From contig JAASTO010000003.1 in assembly GCA_021767245.1 (NCBI GenBank), positions 1 to 32,600 on the forward strand: DNA of 32,600 nt, given 5' to 3'. Made by a program: the position numbers and the translations under genes. The DNA is from Balneolaceae bacterium. Its GTDB lineage: Bacteria > Bacteroidota > Rhodothermia > Balneolales > Balneolaceae. Under the pieces are notes generated by a model that was given only the letters and a program-made list of their open reading frames with translations, was not told the DNA's origin and made no database searches. Each line of letters begins with the position of its first letter. The first letter of the stretch is position 1. Positions 26,918 through 32,600 of this stretch are shown here, piece after piece.

Positions 26918-27330
26918 ATAGAAGAGAAGTAGAAAGATATTTTCGGGCTCTTCATATCATCTTTATATACGAAAAAATAAGAGTGGCTAAGCATTTCGTA
27001 AGATCATTTTTGGGACTGATGAATAATGTAAAACTACCTGAGAAAATTCTTTTCTTATCTGCCATTTCACATGATCCTACCTTTAAATCGTATATACAGG
27101 GCGAATTTTCTTAACAAAACAGTAACGATTTGTTGAAACCAAATAAATTGCTTTATACGGCATAAAAGGGCTTTTTTCGGTTAGAAAAGCGGTTCCATGC
27201 CTCTTGTATATACATTGTAAATATTGATATTCCGCGGGGCTGATGGTAATGTCGCAGGAGCTGAGATGATCACAGTTGTATAGGTGTCCTCTCAGGTACA
27301 AATGAACGAACACGACTAAAATAATCAGAT
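26918..27330. other. Leader region of the glycan operon
   Basis: About 413 nt without a supported gene. It must hold the promoter of the 27331 operon. The best -7 candidate is TACCTTTA at 27078-27085, one base off TAnnTTTG. An AACAAA/TTTGTT inverted repeat with a 10-nt spacer lies at 27113-27134, and TTTAT/ATAAA arms flank a 5-nt spacer near 27143. A minus-strand open frame here (27083-27313) has no recognisable protein character. I cannot assign a regulator. Confidence 0.45.
27113..27134. promoter_or_regulatory. Candidate operator upstream of the glycan operon
   Basis: AACAAA at 27113-27118 and TTTGTT at 27129-27134 form an inverted repeat around a 10-nt spacer, about 200 nt before the first operon gene. 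Short inverted repeats in this position often bind sugar-responsive regulators. The arms are only 6 bp, so this is weak. Confidence 0.25.
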
Positions 27331-30300
27331 ATGAAAAAGCCCGTCTTTCTACTCATTATGTTATTGGGTATTTCCACTGCAATAATGGGTCAACAAGAAG
27401 AGGTTACCGTCGAGAAAACGCCAGAAGGCTGGCAGCTACTTGTTGATGGTGAACCTGAAATCATTAACGGTATGAACTGGGATTATTTCCCAAGAGGTAC
27501 CAACTACGCTTACAGTCTTTGGAATCAATCGCCGGAATTCATTAAGCGAGCCCTTGACTACGAAATGTCTTTACTTAAAAATATGGGGGTAAATGCCATT
27601 CGTGTTTATACCGGCATTCCTAAGCAGTGGATCACCTATATCTATGAGAACTACGGGATTTATACCATGCTCAATCACTCATTTGGCCGTTATGGTCTGA
27701 CCGTAGACGGAGCCTGGATGGCAAACACAGAATATTCTGATCCAAGAGTGAGAGAGTTATTACTTGGAGAGGTGACTCAACTGGTAGAAGAATATCAGGA
27801 CACTCCGGGTTTACTCCTTTTCTTATTAGGGAATGAAAATAATTACGGACTTTTCTGGGATGGAGCCGAGACGGAAGACATCCCTATGGAGGATAGAAAA
27901 TCCACCATTCGGGCACGTGCCATGTATGAGTTATTCAACGAGGCTGCGGTTCAGATGAAACAGATCGACGATAGCCGGCCTATTGCCATCGCCAACGGTG
28001 ACCTCCTGTTCATGGAGGTTATAACTGAGTTGTTGCCGGATATGGACATCTTCGGTACCAATACCTACCGGGGTATGACCTTCACCGACTTATATGAAAG
28101 AGTAAACAAAGAATATGATAAACCGGTGATGCTAACGGAGTTTGGTTCAGACAGATTTAACGCAAGAACGCTTCAGGAGGCACAAACTGAACAAGCAACT
28201 TATCTATTCAGTAACTGGAAAGAGATCTATAAAAATGCAGCCGGGATGGGCGGAAACGATAATTCGATCGGTGGTTTTACCTTTCAGTTCAGTGACGGAT
28301 GGTGGAAATATGGTCAGACAGAAGGCCTTAATACCCACGATACCAATGCCTCATGGTCGAATGGTGGTTATGAGTTTGATTTTGCGGAAGGTGAAAATAA
28401 CATGAATGAAGAATGGTTCGGTATTATGGCCAAAGGACCAACCGATCTGGAGGGGCATTATAAGTTATTTCCTCGAACAGCCTATTATGTCCTTAAAGAA
28501 GTTCATCAGTTCGATCCATATGGTCAGAATACAGGCCGAAATGATCTTGAACGACATTTTGAAAATATATCGATCATTGATGCAGATCTGAGAGCCAATG
28601 CAGGAGGCGGGCAAGCCGAGGGTAGTGCAGACCTGATAAATTTGAGCAGATTCTCAGCCACCTTTGAAACTTTTAACACTGGTGGCAGCAAGATCACAAC
28701 GCCTGAAGATGCAGACCCGGGTACCGTTCAGTATCCTGATGAGCAAGGCTTTGACCACATGCAATCCTACTTCATTGGGGTGGAAGCCAATCCGGCTCCA
28801 AACATGCGAGCAGAAGTAGTGACCAATATTCTGGGAAATGTGGCTGAAAATCCCATTGACGAGATCTTTTACGAGAACAGAGGCCGCGCCGTTGAGTTAC
28901 TGGGTCAGAATGGAAATATCACGGCTGAGTCGCTGAACAGAGTGGAAGTTTACAGCGCAAGCTACTCCTGGAATCAGGAGTATTTTAACCTGGATGGGTT
29001 CTACCGAACCGGACATTACCACTGGGGATACGAAGGTGATTTCTTTGGATTGTATCCTGAGGCCAATTACGGTGAGCAGATCGATATATATAACGGTATT
29101 GCCCCGTTTGGCTTTGAAGCCGAAGGTAAGAAGATGTTCGATGGATTTAAGCTCGCCTTTGGTCCACAATTGTGGTGGGGAGCTAACCCGGCAGTTCTGC
29201 TGAAGTATTCTACCAATGTAGGACAAACTTCATTGACCGGAATTTATCACGAAGATATTGAGAGACAGGGGGTGACCGGTAGTTCTTTTGCTATTCCTCA
29301 ACCTAAAACAAGGCGCGTAACCCTGGCAGCCGGACGTGATTTCGGCAATTTCGGGATCGAACTCGGAGGTATCTGGGCCGGTGAGCCATTAAATGGTCGT
29401 GAGTTCCAGCTGGTTAGAGAGCAATCTGATGGCAGTTATAATACCTATGTGGATGAGATCAAACCCGAGGATAACTGGGGTGGTAAGATCAAATTCACTT
29501 ACACCAAAGGCTTGTTCAATTGGTATGCACAATCGGCTGTAATGGGCCTTGTAGCTAATGGTGGAGCTGATCAAACCATGACCTTCACAGGATGGAGACT
29601 GAAAGACAGCGGAAGCGGAAATCAGTATAACGTTCTCTCAGGTTTTACCTACAACATTGGAAACCTGCAGGTTGCGCCAAACTTCCTCTGGCAGAAGCCG
29701 ATCGAAGGGCCGGTACCATCTGATCTGGATGCACCTGCACGACCGCGTAACATACTTGACGATCCATTTGTAGTAGGTGGTAACCGTGAGCAGATCGCCG
29801 GTGAGTTATTGCTAACCTACGATCCGACTCCCGGTACCTACATGTACGAGTGGAACAATGACATGGCTGAGGATGCCCGATTTGCGATGAGCTTAGGCTT
29901 TGTGTTCAGACACTTACCAACCACCAGGGATGCCGCCATTGGTATTTTGCCTGACGGACGTACATTCTTCCCATTCCCGGGAGCACCGCCTGCCGAAGAT
30001 CTATGGGAGGTCCACACACGGATCGTCTCCAAAGTGAACAGAGATCTCGGAATTATCGCCAACCTGTATGGTGGTGATGCACAAGCTAACGGCAGCGACC
30101 CGAGACTCATCAGTCGCTTTGGCGGTGATGTACGCATGATCTACAAGAAAATGAAATTCAGTGGATTTGTTAAAGTAGATGACTGGGGTCCATATGACTA
30201 CCACCGTGACTTCAACCTAACTTTCCCACTGCAGTTAATGGCTGATTTCTCAACCGATCTTGGTACACCTGACTGGTTCGATCTGCCTTCTACCCGTATT

Positions 30301-30468
30301 GGAGTAAGAGGAACCTGGAGATCATTGGATCAATATTCCCCAAGATACGCTCCCGCTTACATGATGGATCCGAGCGGAGAGATGGTTCCTGACCCTACAG
30401 CTCCCGGCTTTGGTAACGGTACTGAGTGGGAGTTCAGAACCTACATACAAATTGATATTACGAATTAA
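27331..30468 (+). CDS. Clan GH-A glycoside hydrolase fused to a beta-rich, porin-like C-terminal half
   Basis: A 1045-aa exported protein with a signal peptide of about 20 residues (cleavage near IMGQ). Residues about 25-400 form a GH-A TIM barrel. The acid/base is probably Glu169 in LLGNENN and the nucleophile Glu270 in VMLTEFGSDRF, 101 residues apart as expected for retaining GH-A enzymes. It resembles GH2-like or GH72-like barrels; the family cannot be fixed by eye. From about 475 the sequence changes to alternating, aromatic-rich beta strands with periplasmic-turn-like segments (SASYSWNQEYFNLDGFYRTG, WYAQSAVMGLV), like an outer-membrane barrel, ending YIQIDITN. It lacks a classical terminal Phe. 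The next gene follows by 15 nt. A role in beta-glucan processing is inferred from the GH16 gene downstream. Confidence 0.85.
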   Translation: MKKPVFLLIMLLGISTAIMGQQEEVTVEKTPEGWQLLVDGEPEIINGMNWDYFPRGTNYAYSLWNQSPEFIKRALDYEMSLLKNMGVNAIRVYTGIPKQWITYIYENYGIYTMLNHSFGRYGLTVDGAWMANTEYSDPRVRELLLGEVTQLVEEYQDTPGLLLFLLGNENNYGLFWDGAETEDIPMEDRKSTIRARAMYELFNEAAVQMKQIDDSRPIAIANGDLLFMEVITELLPDMDIFGTNTYRGMTFTDLYERVNKEYDKPVMLTEFGSDRFNARTLQEAQTEQATYLFSNWKEIYKNAAGMGGNDNSIGGFTFQFSDGWWKYGQTEGLNTHDTNASWSNGGYEFDFAEGENNMNEEWFGIMAKGPTDLEGHYKLFPRTAYYVLKEVHQFDPYGQNTGRNDLERHFENISIIDADLRANAGGGQAEGSADLINLSRFSATFETFNTGGSKITTPEDADPGTVQYPDEQGFDHMQSYFIGVEANPAPNMRAEVVTNILGNVAENPIDEIFYENRGRAVELLGQNGNITAESLNRVEVYSASYSWNQEYFNLDGFYRTGHYHWGYEGDFFGLYPEANYGEQIDIYNGIAPFGFEAEGKKMFDGFKLAFGPQLWWGANPAVLLKYSTNVGQTSLTGIYHEDIERQGVTGSSFAIPQPKTRRVTLAAGRDFGNFGIELGGIWAGEPLNGREFQLVREQSDGSYNTYVDEIKPEDNWGGKIKFTYTKGLFNWYAQSAVMGLVANGGADQTMTFTGWRLKDSGSGNQYNVLSGFTYNIGNLQVAPNFLWQKPIEGPVPSDLDAPARPRNILDDPFVVGGNREQIAGELLLTYDPTPGTYMYEWNNDMAEDARFAMSLGFVFRHLPTTRDAAIGILPDGRTFFPFPGAPPAEDLWEVHTRIVSKVNRDLGIIANLYGGDAQANGSDPRLISRFGGDVRMIYKKMKFSGFVKVDDWGPYDYHRDFNLTFPLQLMADFSTDLGTPDWFDLPSTRIGVRGTWRSLDQYSPRYAPAYMMDPSGEMVPDPTAPGFGNGTEWEFRTYIQIDITN

Positions 30469-30483
30469 GAAGAGGCTAGAACC

Positions 30484-32373
30484 ATGAATAAAATGTATAT
30501 AAAAAACTTTACACGTACGATTCTGGCAGGGTTTCTGCTCATATTCGCGGCAACCGGGTGCGAAAGATCGGTTGATGGATTAAAAGAACCGGAATTCCCC
30601 TCAAATCCTGATGTATTCATTGACAGTTTTAGTTCAGGCCTGGAATACTACCCTTTTGAAGGCTCCAGACCGGATGCTTTCAGTGTGGATGGAGAAGACA
30701 CCTACGATAACAGCGGAGCCTCCATGCGCTTTGATGTTCCCAACGAAGGCGATCCTGCCGGATCGTATGCCGGAGCTATTTTCCGTGATGAGAACGGAGG
30801 CAGAAACCTGACTTCTTACAACGCCCTTACCTTTTATGCAAAAGGTACCAAAGCCGGTACCATAAACGAGATCGGGTTTGGTCGAGATTTCTATGGGGAT
30901 GAGTACGCAGTGACCCTCAACAACCTTAAGCTGACTACTAATTGGGAACAATACATTGTTCCTATTCCCGATGCCTCTTTGCTTACTTCACAGCAGGGTA
31001 TGTTCTGGTATGCGGAAGGTCCGGAGGATGGAGACGGTTACTCATTTTGGGTGGATGAAGTGAAATTCGAGAATATTTCAACCCTGGCTCAGGCTCGTCC
31101 GGCTATCCAAAATGGGAATGAAGAGACTCAAACCAGTTTTATCGGTTCAACGATTCAGCTTCAGGGACTCAATTTTACCATCAATCAGGCGAATGGTGTG
31201 GATATAACCGTTGGAGCAGCTCCGGCTTATTTCGCCTTTGCTTCTTCAAATGAAAGCGTAGCCACTGTAAATGACAACGGAACCGTATCTGTAGTTGGGC
31301 AGGGAACCGCTGAGATCACGGCCACCCTTGGTGGTGAACAGGCAAACGGTTCCCTAACCGTAGAATCCATAGGTAACTTTACAGCGGCTCCAACTCCGAC
31401 AGAAGCTCCGGAAAGTGTGATCTCAATTTTCAGTGATACCTATGAGAATGTACCGGTCGATTTTTACAACGGATTTTATGCACCGTTTCAGACTACCACA
31501 TCCAATGACTTTTCAGTCGATGGAAACAATGTGTTGAACTATGAGAACTTCAACTTTGTGGGTATCGAATTCAATCAAAACGTACCGACCATTGATGGTT
31601 CTGAAATGGATTACCTCACGATGGATGTTTACCTCCCGAATCCAATTGAGCCAAACTCAGCATTGAGAGTTAATCTTAGAGATTTTGGAGCAGATGGTTC
31701 CTTTGATGGCGGTGATGATACCATTGTATCAACAACCATCAATGCCAGTAGTAATCCTGCCCTGGTTTCTGAACAATGGATAAGTGTTGAGCTTGATATA
31801 TCCGGTATGGCCAGCAAATCAAATCTTGGTCAGATCGTACTGGATTCTGACCTAGGTCCCGGATTACAAGGTGCCACTATATACGTAGATAATATCTATC
31901 TATACAAAGATGCATCTGTAAGTCAGGCTGCTCCATCTATCCCGATGACCTTTGATGAACCAAATATCAATTACACCTTTGATGTGTTCAATGGTGCCTC
32001 ATTCAGCGTTGTTGAAAATCCGGATCCATCCGGTACAAATACCGCATCTAACAATGTAGGTTCGATCACAAATATTGGTGCACAATACGAGGGAGCATTG
32101 GTGAACCTTGAGACTCCTCTGGATCTGAGTGCCGGTTCAACCATTACGGCTGATGTGTATTCCAATTCAGCCATTCCTGTTCTTCTGAAGTTTGAAGCAG
32201 GAGCCAATGGCGCAGCTGATATTGAGTTGACTGCGAATCATTCAGGTTCAGGCTGGGAAGAGCTGACATGGTCATTTAGTTCTTCAGATCAATATGGAAG
32301 AATCGTGTTCTTTATGGATGGTCCCGGAACGACAGCCGGTACCTTCTATCTGGATAACATAGTACAAAACTAA
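30484..32373 (+). CDS. Surface glycan-binding lipoprotein (CBM-like, Big_2 and laminarinase-associated domains)
   Basis: A 629-aa lipoprotein with a signal ending FAATGC (Cys26), probably exposed on the outer membrane. Domain 1 (about 40-198) is a CBM-like jelly roll (VFIDSFSSG to YSFWVDEVKFENI). Domain 2 (about 205-293) is a Big_2 Ig fold with the usual SSNESVATVNDNGTVSVVGQ pattern. Domain 3 (about 310-477) is a second jelly roll ending TIYVDNIYLYK. Domain 4 (about 486-629) resembles a module common in marine laminarinases and their binding proteins (VVENPDPSGTN and DLSAGSTITADVYS). No catalytic residues are apparent. It lies between the GH-A fusion and the GH16 gene and probably captures the same polysaccharide. 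No SusD homology is seen. Confidence 0.82.
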   Translation: MNKMYIKNFTRTILAGFLLIFAATGCERSVDGLKEPEFPSNPDVFIDSFSSGLEYYPFEGSRPDAFSVDGEDTYDNSGASMRFDVPNEGDPAGSYAGAIFRDENGGRNLTSYNALTFYAKGTKAGTINEIGFGRDFYGDEYAVTLNNLKLTTNWEQYIVPIPDASLLTSQQGMFWYAEGPEDGDGYSFWVDEVKFENISTLAQARPAIQNGNEETQTSFIGSTIQLQGLNFTINQANGVDITVGAAPAYFAFASSNESVATVNDNGTVSVVGQGTAEITATLGGEQANGSLTVESIGNFTAAPTPTEAPESVISIFSDTYENVPVDFYNGFYAPFQTTTSNDFSVDGNNVLNYENFNFVGIEFNQNVPTIDGSEMDYLTMDVYLPNPIEPNSALRVNLRDFGADGSFDGGDDTIVSTTINASSNPALVSEQWISVELDISGMASKSNLGQIVLDSDLGPGLQGATIYVDNIYLYKDASVSQAAPSIPMTFDEPNINYTFDVFNGASFSVVENPDPSGTNTASNNVGSITNIGAQYEGALVNLETPLDLSAGSTITADVYSNSAIPVLLKFEAGANGAADIELTANHSGSGWEELTWSFSSSDQYGRIVFFMDGPGTTAGTFYLDNIVQN

Positions 32374-32396
32374 TAATCACTGTAATTGCATAAACT

Positions 32397-32600
32397 ATGA
32401 TGAGAAGCTTAAAATCCCTATCGGTTCTTGCCCTACTGCTGTTTATCTATTCCGGATGCAGCAGTAACAATGAGCCTGAAGATTCCTACACCAATATTGT
32501 CTGGCAGGATGAATTCGATCAGGATGGAAGTGTAGATGACGAACTATGGTCATTCGATATCGGCACCGGAGTTGAGATCTTTGGTCAGCCGGGATGGGGA
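32397..32600 (+). CDS. GH16 endo-beta-1,3-glucanase lipoprotein (3' end outside window)
   Basis: The first 68 codons, open to the right edge. The signal ends LLLFIYSGC (Cys21), a lipobox. The mature part has VWQDEFDQDG, then DDELWSFDIGTG and GQPGWG, the N-terminal signature of GH16 laminarinases (WxDEF...W...G...GWG). The catalytic ExDxxE lies beyond the window. Start: two ATGs in tandem at 32397 and 32400. The gene starts 23 nt behind the glycan-binding lipoprotein and shares its operon. This is the strongest hint that the locus acts on laminarin-type beta-1,3-glucan. Confidence 0.88.
   Translation, partial: MMRSLKSLSVLALLLFIYSGCSSNNEPEDSYTNIVWQDEFDQDGSVDDELWSFDIGTGVEIFGQPGWG

Noticed and set aside
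27083-27313. 76-codon minus-strand frame in the leader of the glycan operon
   Set aside because: Cys/His/Tyr-rich composition typical of non-coding AT-rich DNA; no domain or start signal.

Overview
The window reads as a chromosome segment from a marine member of the Bacteroidota/Balneolota side of the tree, most likely Balneolota (Gracilimonas/Balneola-like). Evidence: ribosome binding sites are mostly weak, several genes have a good TAnnTTTG -7 promoter box upstream, there are many lipoprotein signal peptides, a DUF5723-type outer-membrane barrel sits beside a large lipoprotein, and there is a fused isobutyryl-CoA mutase and a beta-glucan degradation locus. The assignment is inference; no rRNA or other marker gene is present. 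I found no tRNA, rRNA or CRISPR array.

Layout. 1-3008 (minus): a sensor histidine kinase followed 9 nt later by an exported FecR-domain protein that runs off the left edge. 3184-3447 (plus): a small winged-helix-like protein, closed by a hairpin terminator that also ends the next gene. 3566-6013 (minus): a secreted metzincin-type zinc protease of the DUF5117/DUF5118 family. 6199-7314 (plus): alanine dehydrogenase, with its own promoter and terminator. 7371-8214: a gene-poor scar holding a gene remnant, a hairpin and a decayed copy of a modular palindromic repeat. 8215-11096 (minus): a LolC/FtsX-type permease and lysyl-tRNA synthetase, separated by an inverted-repeat element. 11349-15533 (plus): a 749-aa lipoprotein translationally coupled to a DUF5723 barrel, then a small membrane protein. 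15535-17547 (minus): pncB-pncA, nicotinate/nicotinamide salvage to NAD. 17607-19576 (minus): a COG3014 lipoprotein and LpoB. 19629-22151 (plus): an Ig-like lipoprotein and an MscS channel. 22251-25721 (plus): icmF.

25740-26917 is a REP/RAYT island. A small HUH (Y1) transposase related to REP-associated tyrosine transposases is bracketed by copies of a multi-hairpin repeat built on an AAGTC/GACTT theme. The decayed copy near 7.9 kb belongs to the same family.

27331-32600 (plus) is the start of a probable beta-1,3-glucan (laminarin-type) operon. It holds a clan GH-A glycosidase fused to a long beta-rich, porin-like C-terminal half, a three-domain surface glycan-binding lipoprotein, and the first 68 codons of a GH16 endo-glucanase lipoprotein.

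The most unusual items are the modular repeat/transposase island and the glycosidase-barrel fusion. Most other genes are ordinary housekeeping or envelope genes.
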